Part shown: in pieces, positions 1-8,774 of the stretch | How positions within the stretch are numbered: position 1 is the stretch's first letter | Layout of the letters: every line of letters starts with the position of its first letter | Origin: Rikenellaceae bacterium UBA1749 | GTDB lineage: Bacteria > Bacteroidota > Bacteroidia > Bacteroidales > Rikenellaceae | NCBI GenBank assembly: GCA_002315675.1 | Contig: DCHP01000054.1 | Span: 1 to 45,221 of the forward strand | DNA: 45,221 nucleotides | Reading direction: 5' to 3' | Notes under the pieces: generated by a model | What the model was told of the DNA's origin: nothing | Database searches by the model: none | The model's input: only the letters and a program-made list of their open reading frames with translations | Made by a program: the position numbers and the translations under genes

Positions 1-64
1 ACACCCCTATCGCGGAGCGTTATACATATTAAGATAGTCAGACAATAATATTCGAACTTACAAA

Positions 65-84
65 CTGCCAATGAAAAGCGGCAG
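65..84 (-). terminator. Weak hairpin downstream of nhaA
   Basis: Arms CTGCC (65-69) and GGCAG (80-84) enclose a 10-nt loop about 50 nt beyond the nhaA stop. Read on the minus strand it is followed only by a short T stretch, so it is a weak candidate terminator. The rest of positions 1-133 shows no recognisable gene. Confidence 0.3.
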
Positions 85-133
85 ATCAATATACAAATAC
101 AGAAGTTTATGAAAAGTAGGCAACAGAAATAAT

Positions 134-1498
134 CTACCAATGAAATTTTTCATCAATATTCTTTAATGACAACAGCACAATAGTGCCTAACAGTGCAGAC
201 AATAACGATCCGGCAAGAACTGCTAGTTTTCCGACATTTATCAAACTCTGATTATCAACAAAGGCAAGGTTATCAACAAAAATTGACATGGTAAATCCTA
301 TTCCACCCAACAAACCTACCCCAAGGAAACTGCCCACATGAGCCCCGTCTGGATTTGAGGCAATATGCAGTTTAATAAGCAGATACGACACCAGACAAAT
401 ACCAAGGGGTTTCCCGACAACCAGTCCAAGTATTATTCCAAGAGATTCAAATGAAAGGAAATTTGAGAATGCATCCGGTTCTACATAAACACCGGCATTC
501 GCAAAGGCGAAAAGCGGCATTATTATAAAATTAACAAAACCTGCCAATGAGTCCTCAAGTCTCTGAAGAGGAGGAATTGTATTGCGAGCAACAACACGCA
601 ATTCCAGCAAAGTCCTATGCGCATTAGGGGACATATAGTTGTTTGGTTCCGTTACATCAAGGTCCTCAATTAAGCACAAAGCTTTTTCTTTAAGATATTT
701 TTTTGAGAACCTGGACTCTATTGGAAGGGCAAATGCAATAATTACCCCTGCAATAGTAACATGGACTCCTGCAAACATAAAACAGAACCATATCAGTATC
801 GAAGGTATTACATAAAAACTGGTTGAATATACCTTCAGATAATTGAGAAGGAACATGAAAAATGTTATCAGCAAAGAGAGTATGACCCATGTCATATTAA
901 GTCCATTTGAATAGAAAAGCGCAATGACCATTATGGAGCCAAGGTCATCTGCAACCGCAAGCGTAGTTAAAAAGACTTTCAAAGAAAGAGGAACTTTCTT
1001 TGAAAACATGGAGAGGATTCCAAGGGAAAAAGCAATGTCTGTTGCCATTGGGACACCCCAGCCATGAATAGTCTCCGGAGAGCTGGAATTACATAATAGA
1101 TATATCAATGCGGGGAATAACATACCTCCAAGCGCTGCAAATACAGGAAGCGATGCCTGTTTCCATGTAGACAAGTGACCAAATTTAAATTCTCTTTTTA
1201 TCTCAAGTCCTACAGAGAAAAAGAAAACTGACATCAGACCCTCATTTACAACTTCAAGCAATGTGAATTCGATCGGCGGAAAATTTCCAAGGGAGATTGA
1301 GAAGGCCATGTCCCACATAGTGTTATAAAGATGGGATAAACCAGGCAGATTACTCATAACTAAGGCCAAAGCCGTAGCACATATAAGTAACATCCCACAG
1401 AACATGGAAGATGATTTTATTTTTGCAAGCCATCTGTTATGCCATGCCTTTAACTTATAAACAGCAATATGTAATTCGCTAATTGTCATGATTTTCAT
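134..1498 (-). CDS. nhaA: Na+/H+ antiporter NhaA
   Basis: Inner-membrane antiporter of 454 residues that expels Na+ in exchange for protons and contributes to pH and salt homeostasis. About a dozen hydrophobic segments are visible. The NhaA signature region is clear: GWGVPMATDIAFSLG (residues 146-160) carries the conserved Asp154, and LAVADDLGS (180-188) carries the paired aspartates 184-185 that bind the ions in the E. coli protein. GLEIKREF near residue 98 is also typical. The N-terminus is some 20-30 residues longer than E. coli NhaA, so a later start (M31 or M35) is possible. It is the last gene on the minus strand before the window edge and is separated from the upstream methyltransferase gene by a family A repeat and a hairpin, which suggests its own promoter. 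No clear promoter was found. Confidence 0.95.
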   Translation of the reverse strand: MKIMTISELHIAVYKLKAWHNRWLAKIKSSSMFCGMLLICATALALVMSNLPGLSHLYNTMWDMAFSISLGNFPPIEFTLLEVVNEGLMSVFFFSVGLEIKREFKFGHLSTWKQASLPVFAALGGMLFPALIYLLCNSSSPETIHGWGVPMATDIAFSLGILSMFSKKVPLSLKVFLTTLAVADDLGSIMVIALFYSNGLNMTWVILSLLITFFMFLLNYLKVYSTSFYVIPSILIWFCFMFAGVHVTIAGVIIAFALPIESRFSKKYLKEKALCLIEDLDVTEPNNYMSPNAHRTLLELRVVARNTIPPLQRLEDSLAGFVNFIIMPLFAFANAGVYVEPDAFSNFLSFESLGIILGLVVGKPLGICLVSYLLIKLHIASNPDGAHVGSFLGVGLLGGIGFTMSIFVDNLAFVDNQSLINVGKLAVLAGSLLSALLGTIVLLSLKNIDEKFHW

Positions 1499-1562
1499 TG
1501 GATTATTCCACGAAAGTTACGCAATTATTTGCAAAAATTGTGCGAATAATTTCAAATTGTTT

Positions 1563-1666
1563 GTAACTATTAAGTCCCCCAGGGTAAAAACAACCATCAA
1601 TGTATCAAGCAAACATTCCAGAAAGAGGTCTACCTTTGATATTGGACATAGTGACTGAATAGTTAC
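1563..1666. repeat. Family A short inverted-repeat element, copy A1
   Basis: This 104-bp element begins GTAACTATTAAGTC (1563-1576) and ends GACTGAATAGTTAC (1653-1666); the ends are inverted repeats with 13 of 14 positions matching. The interior starting at GGGTAAAAACAACC is shared almost base for base with copies at 16756, 17927 and 26695 (the last inverted). Flanking octamers AATTGTTT and GATTGATT match at 6 of 8 positions, compatible with a decayed target duplication. It lies between the methyltransferase and nhaA genes. Confidence 0.9.
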
Positions 1667-1681
1667 GATTGATTCTCGATA

Positions 1682-1707
1682 GCTCCTGGCAAGCCCTTTG
1701 CAGGAGC
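1682..1707 (-). terminator. Hairpin after the RsmF-like gene
   Basis: GCTCCTG (1682-1688) pairs with CAGGAGC (1701-1707), extended by CAA/TTG past a one-base bulge. It lies 20 nt past the end of the ten-gene minus-strand block, so it may end that transcript. The minus-strand side has no T run after the stem, so intrinsic termination is uncertain; the T-rich side faces plus. Confidence 0.4.
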
Positions 1708-1726
1708 AATAATTTTTATCGCACTT

Positions 1727-3079
1727 CTAAGTTGAATTTACACAGATTGATTGCCGTATGACAAGATCACTTGGATAAAGATTGTTTACACGGCCCAGAA
1801 TTCTATTTGCCCAACCCAGAGAGACATTCCTGTATTTCACCACTGATAATCCCTGTCTGAAAAGATCCGGATTCTGTGTATCCCTCTTCAGATAATGGAG
1901 TGAATCTTCAAGAGAAAGGGATGAAACAGAATCAAAGCTTAACTCATTATAGAATGCAAGAGGCTGTGAAGGCTTTAATTTGCCGGCATAGATCTTACCA
2001 AACTGAATTCCTGCATAAACAGGTGACACCACCCCACGTATTAAATCCATCTCATTTGATATAGATTCAGGAAAACCATAGTACCTGTCACCAATCACTC
2101 TGAAATCAAGGTTTCTGGGACCAGACAGTGCTCTGAGCGTTGAAACGTCATTTTTCGCCGCCTTCTTAAAAGGAACAACCACCTTGATTTTATCCGTATG
2201 CCCCATACATTCTGATGTTTTCTGCAAAAGGGCAACAAAGAAACCTTCACCCTTTGTCCTATGAGGAAAGAAATGATATCCATATCCTGAAGTAAAAGCT
2301 GATTCAGGGACAATACCATCAAGAGGAATATAGTCGGCACCAAGTTCAGTCATTATATAGTTAACCATTTCTTCATCCTCATACCTGTTATATGTACAGG
2401 TTGAGTATATCAGATATCCACCTGGGAGCAAAGCATCCCATACATCACAAAGAATTGATTTGGACCTTGAAACACATGCCTGAACAGACTGGGGTGACCA
2501 TTCAAGAATTGAGTTATGGTCTTTTCTGAACATACCTTCACCTGAACATGGGACATCTGCCAGTATAAGATCAAAATAACCGGAAAGATTGGAAAAGCAC
2601 TTTGGTTTTGCATTTGTAACAATGACATTGCCCGTTCCCCATCTTTGGACATTTTCAACCAGAACCTTCGCCCTGTTAGGAATAATTTCATTTGAGACAA
2701 ATAAGGAATCTTCAGAAATAATAGAAGCAATATGTGTTGTTTTGCCACCAGGGGCCGCACATAGATCAAGGACTTTCCTAGGTGCCAGGTGCCTGACAAT
2801 CTCACCTACTATCATACTGGATGCTTCCTGAGGATAATATGCTCCACCCCAGAAAAGAGGATCAAGGGTAAAAGAAGGCCGTTCACTCAAATACCTGCCA
2901 TGGGTACACCATTCCACCTTTTCACTATCATCAAAATAATCAGTTGGTTTGCACGGATTAAGTCTGATTGATGTAGGAGGCTGGGTATCAGTGATTGACG
3001 AAATGAATGCTTCCCTTTCGATTTGAGAATCAAAAAGAGAAGCTGTTTCTTCAATGAAAGATATAGGCAAATTATTCAT
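1727..3079 (-). CDS. RsmF-like RNA (cytosine-C5) methyltransferase
   Basis: SAM-dependent RNA m5C methyltransferase of the NOL1/NOP2/Sun family, 450 residues, probably acting on 16S rRNA. The SAM-binding motif DLCAAPGGKT is at 105-114. The two catalytic cysteines are in PCSGEG (Cys178) and STCTYN (Cys228). The C-terminal half (about 320-445) resembles the RNA-binding tail of RsmF, which favours RsmF over RsmB. The start ATG overlaps the stop of the upstream kinase gene through ATGAATAA, implying translational coupling. It is the last gene of the long minus-strand block. The exact target nucleotide cannot be read from sequence. Confidence 0.88.
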   Translation of the reverse strand: MNNLPISFIEETASLFDSQIEREAFISSITDTQPPTSIRLNPCKPTDYFDDSEKVEWCTHGRYLSERPSFTLDPLFWGGAYYPQEASSMIVGEIVRHLAPRKVLDLCAAPGGKTTHIASIISEDSLFVSNEIIPNRAKVLVENVQRWGTGNVIVTNAKPKCFSNLSGYFDLILADVPCSGEGMFRKDHNSILEWSPQSVQACVSRSKSILCDVWDALLPGGYLIYSTCTYNRYEDEEMVNYIMTELGADYIPLDGIVPESAFTSGYGYHFFPHRTKGEGFFVALLQKTSECMGHTDKIKVVVPFKKAAKNDVSTLRALSGPRNLDFRVIGDRYYGFPESISNEMDLIRGVVSPVYAGIQFGKIYAGKLKPSQPLAFYNELSFDSVSSLSLEDSLHYLKRDTQNPDLFRQGLSVVKYRNVSLGWANRILGRVNNLYPSDLVIRQSICVNST

Positions 3080-3674
3080 TCAACATCTTACGGACTTTAT
3101 CAACAATGGAAGATCTTTCTTCATTGTCATTGACAAAATCAGATTTTGCGACGTCAATTACAAGTAGTTTTCCCGTATAATTTGCTATCCACTCATTATA
3201 CAGACTGTTTAATCTCCTCAAATAGCCTTCATCAATGGAAAGTTCATATGGGCGTCCTCTCTTTTGAATCTGACTTTTCAGTGTTGCTGGGGATGCCTTC
3301 AGATAAATAAGCAAATCAGGTTTAGGAAGATGTGAAACAGTAAAGTCATATAGTTGCATATAACTTTCGTAGTCCCTATGTGATATCAAAGAGGCATTAT
3401 GAAGATTCTTTGCAAAGACTTCAGCATCTTCATAGACAGTTCTATCCAGTATTCTATTTTCACCACTACATTCAACAGCTGAAATCTGACGAAGACGCTT
3501 ACCCAGGAAATATACCTGAAGATTGAATGACCACCTCCGCATATCATCATAGAAATCACCGATATACGGATTCTCTTCGCTATCATACATCACTCTCCAA
3601 CCGAGTTCATTGGATAGTAGTTGAGCCAGACAACTTTTTCCACTACCTATATTTCCAGCTATTGCAATGTACAT
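3072..3674 (-). CDS. Deoxynucleoside kinase
   Basis: A 200-residue P-loop kinase of the deoxynucleoside/deoxyadenosine kinase family, which phosphorylates salvaged deoxynucleosides with ATP in the cytoplasm. The Walker A loop GNIGSGKS is at 7-14. DRTVYED (77-83) corresponds to the family DRS/ERS-type motif that follows the substrate pocket. RGRPYE near 138-143 corresponds to the arginine-rich lid. Length is normal for the family. Its start lies 2 nt after the DUF2723 gene stop and its end overlaps the methyltransferase start by 8 nt, so it is within an operon. The preferred base is not predictable. Confidence 0.88.
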   Translation of the reverse strand: MYIAIAGNIGSGKSCLAQLLSNELGWRVMYDSEENPYIGDFYDDMRRWSFNLQVYFLGKRLRQISAVECSGENRILDRTVYEDAEVFAKNLHNASLISHRDYESYMQLYDFTVSHLPKPDLLIYLKASPATLKSQIQKRGRPYELSIDEGYLRRLNSLYNEWIANYTGKLLVIDVAKSDFVNDNEERSSIVDKVRKMLNE

Positions 3675-3676
3675 AT

Positions 3677-6600
3677 CTATTGAAATTTAGAATAAATATT
3701 ATTGAAATATTCCTGATGCCGTTTCTGAACATCAACTCTCTTGCAATCATATGATGAAACAAGAATGTTGTACAACTGCTTAATATACGATTCAGCTACT
3801 GGTTGGATATACACCCATTTTGCACCTTTGAATCTGGTATAATAATCCAAATATTCCTTCAGGTTCGCAATGTAATTTTCAGCCAGCAGATCTCCTTTTT
3901 CATTAGCTCCGGCTTTCCAGTATGCCTCACATACAGTAATAATGGCATCATCATACCTTACTTTTGATACAGGAATCACGTCCATCAGTTTATCCAGCAC
4001 CTCGATTGCTTTGTCGTTTTTCCCTTCTTTGGACAAAGTTGAAGATAGCAAAGCAAAGTTAGCCCTTATTCTGGAAACCGAAACTGTATAATCAATAAAT
4101 GAATCAATATAAGTATTCGGATCTGAAATATTTCCATATCTGAATACATTCATCATTTTATTGTACAAGTCATCGGTATCAATGCGTCCTATGGCTTCGT
4201 ATGATTCAATTGGCGATTTTATAGGCACAAGATGATATGCGAAACCATCATTCTGGAGATATGTATAATGGTTGTCATTTGATATCCCAACAAGCCCAAA
4301 ATCAATTAGGCCACCAAATGAGGTGAAGAAAAGAGGTCTCTTCCATTCAAAATGAGCGAACATATCAATCATCATAAGCTGATCAATAGTAATGACATCA
4401 TCTTTAAGATCAATATAGATAGTATCTTCAACCAAAGGAAGGTCTTTTTCCTTGATTATTCCAGAAGCTATGGCATTCTCCTTATTGACAGGAAGTGCAA
4501 TATGAGAAGACGGGACAAAATCATAATCGACAGAGCCTCCACTAGGATATTTAGTCTTAGGGTCATCACTGGATACCCACGTCATAACATCCTTAGCAGT
4601 CCAGACGCCACCACCTGGATGAGGGACATCATAAACCGGGAACTGAAGCATCGCCCCTTCACGATATTTTTTCTCAGGCAAAGAGAACGGAATAGGTTCA
4701 CTCTCATTTGACTTCATTTTCATCTGTTTAATATACCAACCGCCCTGAATATAGGAAGCATTCATAACCTTTACATCGGTTCTGACGCCCTCAACTTCCT
4801 GAGCATACCATACAGGGAACGTATCGTTATCACCATAATTTACAATAACAGAATTAGGCAATGTTGAATTCAGATAGTTGAATCCCATATCACGTGCCAC
4901 AGTTCTGCCGCTTCTATCATGATCATCCCAGTTCTGCTGGGCCAAGATAGCTGGAACTGAAAGTACTAGGACAGCCGTCACGGCAAGGGCAGGTTTCCAT
5001 GACTTTATATATTTTTCTAGAAACTCCTGCACGCATAACACACCCAGTCCAATCCAGATTGCAAAAGCATAGAAAGAACCCGCATATGCATAATCTCTTT
5101 CCCGTGGCTGCAACGGAGTCTGATTCAAATAAAGGATTATGGCTATACCTGTCATAAAGAACAGTAACATAACTATCGAGAAACCCCTGCCATCTCTTTT
5201 CAACTGGAAGAAAAGTCCGATAAGTCCCAGAATCAAAGGAAGGAAAAAATATGTATTACGTCCTTTATTAGAAGCTATTTCATGAGGAAGATTATCCTGA
5301 GGTCCGAGATAAAGTTCATCAATAAATCTGACACCAGACATCCACTGACCATTGTCAATACCGCCTGAGCACTGTATGTCACTTTGCCTTCCCACGAAAT
5401 TCCATAGGAAATAACGCCAGTACATATGATTCATCTGGTACAATACAAAGAATTTAATATTCGACCAGAATGTAGGGATTTCAACTTTCTGTTTCTGATT
5501 TCCGTCGTCAGTAATTACTGAACGGACAATATGTTTGTTATTACCATTATTTGTGTAGCCTATCCATTTTTTATATTCCTTTACATGGTTACCCGATGAG
5601 GAGTACATTCTAGGAAAGAACATCTCTGTATTTGGGCTATAGTTATAGCCAGTCAATTTTTGATAAGGCTTATACGCAATATTAAGTGTCGTATCACCAT
5701 TTCTGACAGATGTTTCCTTGATAAGTTGATATGATGTTTCAAAGTTTTTTCTATCTGTAGGCAGTACAGTACTTGCATAGGTCTGACCATATATCAAAGG
5801 CCTTGATCCATATTGTTCCCTATTAAGAAAAGCTTTCAGGGCGTATGGATCTGATGGCTGATTTGAATTCATTGGTGGATTTACAGAACTTCGGACAAGT
5901 ACAACGGTATATGACGAAAAGCCTATGATTACCATTGCTATTGATGTACAGATAATATTAACCAGGCGGGACTTATTTGTAGGCGATACTGATGATTTTC
6001 TAATCTCGTAGTATAAAAACACCAATACTAAAATGACAAAGAAAGCCAGACCGAAATTGACAGGAAGACTTAATACGTTAACAAAGAATCTATCTACAAA
6101 GGCCCCTATACCGACAACCGTTGGAGTCAACAGATAGAACACTCCTGTCAGGACCATTCCGATTATTGTTGGCGGAATCAATTGTTTTATGGTTGTTCTT
6201 CCTGGAAATCTCTTAAAGAAATATATAAAGGTTAAGGCAGGAATTGTCAATAAGTTAAGAATATGAGCACCAATGGAAAGTCCCATAAAATAACTTATCA
6301 GTATAAGCCATCTATCACTCTTTGGTTCATCCGCAATTCTTTCCCATTTGAGCATAGCCCATACTACAACTGCAGTAAACAATGATGATAGAGCATAGAC
6401 TTCCGCTTCAACTGCAGAGAACCAGAATGTATCAGTGAATGCGTATGACAAAGAACCAATGGCAGCCGCCAGCAATATTCCCCATTCTGTTTTATCTTCT
6501 CCACCTCTTGGAGAGCCACGATAGAGCATGTGACCCAGCATGACAATAGACCAGAACATGAAAAGAATCGTAAGAGCACTTTCCAGGCCAGAAAGGAAAT

Positions 6601-6835
6601 TGATTGCATAGGCCACAGTTGATGTGTCACTTGCAAACAAAGCACCAATTCTATTTATTAAAAAGAACAATGGAGTTCCAGGAGGGTGTCCCACTTCAAG
6701 TTTATAGGAAGTTGCTATGAACTCACCACAATCCCACAGGCTGGCTGTCGGTTCCAACGTCAGTGTATAGGTTGCTAAAGAAATAATAAATACACCCCAA
6801 CCTATAAACATACTTAATTTATCATACTTATTCAT
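3677..6835 (-). CDS. DUF2723 family protein O-glycosyltransferase-like membrane protein
   Basis: Large membrane protein of 1052 residues. The N-terminal half has multiple transmembrane segments, beginning with a helix at about 10-27 and followed by the family hallmark LWDCGEF (about 34-40) in the first periplasmic loop and GHPPGTPLFF just after. The acidic loop resembles that of GT-C enzymes such as protein O-mannosyltransferases. The C-terminal half (from about 640) is largely soluble, with the conserved VNYGDNDTFPVWYAQ stretch, then TPR-like helices near the end. DUF2723 proteins are near universal in Bacteroidetes and are linked by homology to extracytoplasmic protein glycosylation; the donor and acceptors are inferred, not visible. 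Its start overlaps the CBS protein gene by ATGAATAA. Confidence 0.85.
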   Translation of the reverse strand: MNKYDKLSMFIGWGVFIISLATYTLTLEPTASLWDCGEFIATSYKLEVGHPPGTPLFFLINRIGALFASDTSTVAYAINFLSGLESALTILFMFWSIVMLGHMLYRGSPRGGEDKTEWGILLAAAIGSLSYAFTDTFWFSAVEAEVYALSSLFTAVVVWAMLKWERIADEPKSDRWLILISYFMGLSIGAHILNLLTIPALTFIYFFKRFPGRTTIKQLIPPTIIGMVLTGVFYLLTPTVVGIGAFVDRFFVNVLSLPVNFGLAFFVILVLVFLYYEIRKSSVSPTNKSRLVNIICTSIAMVIIGFSSYTVVLVRSSVNPPMNSNQPSDPYALKAFLNREQYGSRPLIYGQTYASTVLPTDRKNFETSYQLIKETSVRNGDTTLNIAYKPYQKLTGYNYSPNTEMFFPRMYSSSGNHVKEYKKWIGYTNNGNNKHIVRSVITDDGNQKQKVEIPTFWSNIKFFVLYQMNHMYWRYFLWNFVGRQSDIQCSGGIDNGQWMSGVRFIDELYLGPQDNLPHEIASNKGRNTYFFLPLILGLIGLFFQLKRDGRGFSIVMLLFFMTGIAIILYLNQTPLQPRERDYAYAGSFYAFAIWIGLGVLCVQEFLEKYIKSWKPALAVTAVLVLSVPAILAQQNWDDHDRSGRTVARDMGFNYLNSTLPNSVIVNYGDNDTFPVWYAQEVEGVRTDVKVMNASYIQGGWYIKQMKMKSNESEPIPFSLPEKKYREGAMLQFPVYDVPHPGGGVWTAKDVMTWVSSDDPKTKYPSGGSVDYDFVPSSHIALPVNKENAIASGIIKEKDLPLVEDTIYIDLKDDVITIDQLMMIDMFAHFEWKRPLFFTSFGGLIDFGLVGISNDNHYTYLQNDGFAYHLVPIKSPIESYEAIGRIDTDDLYNKMMNVFRYGNISDPNTYIDSFIDYTVSVSRIRANFALLSSTLSKEGKNDKAIEVLDKLMDVIPVSKVRYDDAIITVCEAYWKAGANEKGDLLAENYIANLKEYLDYYTRFKGAKWVYIQPVAESYIKQLYNILVSSYDCKRVDVQKRHQEYFNNIYSKFQ

Positions 6836-8093
6836 TTCCGATGCTATTACTTTGTTTACTCAATTTAACCAACGAAATTCTATTGTCAGCAGCTCTAATT
6901 ATCTCAACGAACAAACCGTCCAATTCATATTTTGCTCCTTTTTCAGGCAATTCTTCACTATTGAACAGGATCCATCCCGCAAGAGTATCATATTCGTCGC
7001 TGACCGGAATTCCTATCCTATATTTTTCATTAATATATTCTATTTCCTGTCTTCCGGAAAATATCCATGTCTGATTATCAAGGATTTTTTCCACCATATC
7101 GTCCTCATCATGTTCATCTTCGATATCGCCGACTATCTGTTCAATGATGTCCTCTATGGTAACAATCCCGGCTGTAGCACCAAATTCATCAATAACGACA
7201 GCCAGGCTCTTGTGATGACGGATAAAGTCTTCCAACAATCTTTGAGCAGAAAAACTTTCAGGTACATAAATAATATCCAGAAGCAGATCCTTTATATCAC
7301 CTGAATTCTTCCTGAAAAGACTTTTTGAGCTGACATAACCAATTATATTATCAACACTTTCCTCAAAAACAGGAATCCTTGAATAGTGTGAAGATATAAA
7401 TAATTTACTTAAGTGTTCAATACCATCATTTACATCAATGGCTTCTATCTCCACCCTTGGGACCATACAATCACGAGCCTTCAAATCCGAGAAGTCCAGC
7501 GCTTTCTGAAACATTTCAAGATCAGATGCCTGTACATCATTTTCACCCTCACCCTGTTGGACCCCATCTTCAACTAAATCCTGAAGGTCTGCCAATTTGA
7601 AATGCCCGTTCGTATCTGCATCCGACAATAGCTTACCTGTAAACAAGAATGATATCAACCTGGAAATTAAAGTGCAGATAATGGCAATGGGATAAAAGAT
7701 AAGGTAAAAGAATAGAAGCGGAATGGCAAACAATCGAAGATACAAATGAGGTTCTCTTTTTACAACCGCCTTTGGCAGGAATTCAGCAAAAAGAATAACA
7801 ATAATGGATGAGATGAAAGTCTCAACAACAATATTGGATGTAATATACATAGCAATAATTGTTGCCATTGACATTGAATAAATTACAAGAGCGATATTAT
7901 TCCCAATGAGTATTGTTGACAAATATTGTCCAGGATTTGAAAGGAAAATTCCACTTATCCTGAAATAAAGAGGATGTTCCTTCCGGTCAAGTTCAATTCT
8001 TAATCTACTGGAAGCTATATAAGCAATCTCCATCGCGGAAAAGAATGCGGACAATAAAAGAACAACTAATATGACAATCCAATCATTCAGCAT
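6828..8093 (-). CDS. CBS-domain membrane protein, HlyC/CorC family (GldE-like)
   Basis: A 421-residue membrane protein with the CNNM/CorC layout. A DUF21 membrane region covers about residues 1-150 (opening with FFSAMEIAYIASSRLRIELD), followed by a tandem CBS pair at about 205-330 (RDCMVPRVEIEAID, VVIDEFGATAGIVTIEDIIEQIVG) and a CorC/HlyC C-terminal domain at about 345-415. Relatives transport or regulate Mg2+/Co2+. The gliding protein GldE is also a member, but neighbours here do not suggest gliding. It starts 4 nt after lptC, and the lptC to CBS-protein order is common in Bacteroidales. The transported ion cannot be deduced. Confidence 0.85.
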   Translation of the reverse strand: MLNDWIVILVVLLLSAFFSAMEIAYIASSRLRIELDRKEHPLYFRISGIFLSNPGQYLSTILIGNNIALVIYSMSMATIIAMYITSNIVVETFISSIIVILFAEFLPKAVVKREPHLYLRLFAIPLLFFYLIFYPIAIICTLISRLISFLFTGKLLSDADTNGHFKLADLQDLVEDGVQQGEGENDVQASDLEMFQKALDFSDLKARDCMVPRVEIEAIDVNDGIEHLSKLFISSHYSRIPVFEESVDNIIGYVSSKSLFRKNSGDIKDLLLDIIYVPESFSAQRLLEDFIRHHKSLAVVIDEFGATAGIVTIEDIIEQIVGDIEDEHDEDDMVEKILDNQTWIFSGRQEIEYINEKYRIGIPVSDEYDTLAGWILFNSEELPEKGAKYELDGLFVEIIRAADNRISLVKLSKQSNSIGNE

Positions 8094-8097
8094 ATTA

Positions 8098-8760
8098 TCA
8101 CTCCCAAATTATTTCTTCTTCAGAAGAAATTTCACTTTCATTGGACTGTTGTACTGTATCACTTGAATACTGCATGGTATCCGAAGGGTCATTTTTTATA
8201 GTCATCTGCCCCCTTGATCTATTAAACCTCCATCTGCTGAACATATCATCAGTGCTGAATCCGTACCCATACCACCAATTCCCCGAATCAAAGACTCTTG
8301 TAAGATGGTCATTATAAATCAAGCCGTTATTCTGATCCCAGAAAAGTACATCAGTCTCAAACTTTTTCTTTTCCTTGAAATTATTCCCGACAATATGTCC
8401 TCTAGCTTCCCAGGTATTGGTATTTTCCCATAGAATCGCATAATCCGTAACCAGATCAGCAATAATCTCCTGTGATGATGAATCTGAGAAACAAAGCACC
8501 CTGACACCTTTCGGGTATTCAGTATATGGTTCGGAAGCATACTCATAACGACGGATTTCAGGTGCAGACATTCTGAATCTTTTAAGGCCATTACCAGCAT
8601 GAACCATAACATGATCATAACTCAACATGGTAGCAGTGCTATCTGCGAAAATTATTGCATCCGGCGTCTCTGCTCGATTACATGAAAAAAATAGCAAAGG
8701 CACAATAACAAATTGCGCCCTTACTATTGCTGTATATAGTCGTTTAATCATTAAACTCAA
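8098..8760 (-). CDS. lptC: LPS export protein LptC (lipoprotein form)
   Basis: A 220-residue LptC-domain protein, part of the bridge carrying lipopolysaccharide from the LptBFG transporter to the periplasmic LptA chain. The N-terminal hydrophobic stretch ends in a lipobox, LLFFSC with Cys27, so it is probably lipid-anchored rather than held by a transmembrane helix. The beta-jellyroll part covers about residues 45-180 (YPKGVRVLCFSDSSSQ, VFWDQNNGLIYNDHLTRV-type pattern). The last 30 residues are Ser/Glu rich and probably disordered. M4 is an alternative start. It lies between the TPR protein (14 nt) and the CBS protein (4 nt). The closest alternative is a general LPS-assembly OstA-like protein. 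Confidence 0.82.
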   Translation of the reverse strand: MSLMIKRLYTAIVRAQFVIVPLLFFSCNRAETPDAIIFADSTATMLSYDHVMVHAGNGLKRFRMSAPEIRRYEYASEPYTEYPKGVRVLCFSDSSSQEIIADLVTDYAILWENTNTWEARGHIVGNNFKEKKKFETDVLFWDQNNGLIYNDHLTRVFDSGNWWYGYGFSTDDMFSRWRFNRSRGQMTIKNDPSDTMQYSSDTVQQSNESEISSEEEIIWE

Positions 8761-8774
8761 CAGCTATATATTAT

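Noticed and set aside
6828..6835. Recurrent ATGAATAA gene overlaps (3072-3079 and 6828-6835)
   Set aside because: Identical start-stop overlaps at two gene junctions are explained by ordinary translational coupling and an Asn second codon; two cases are not a pattern.
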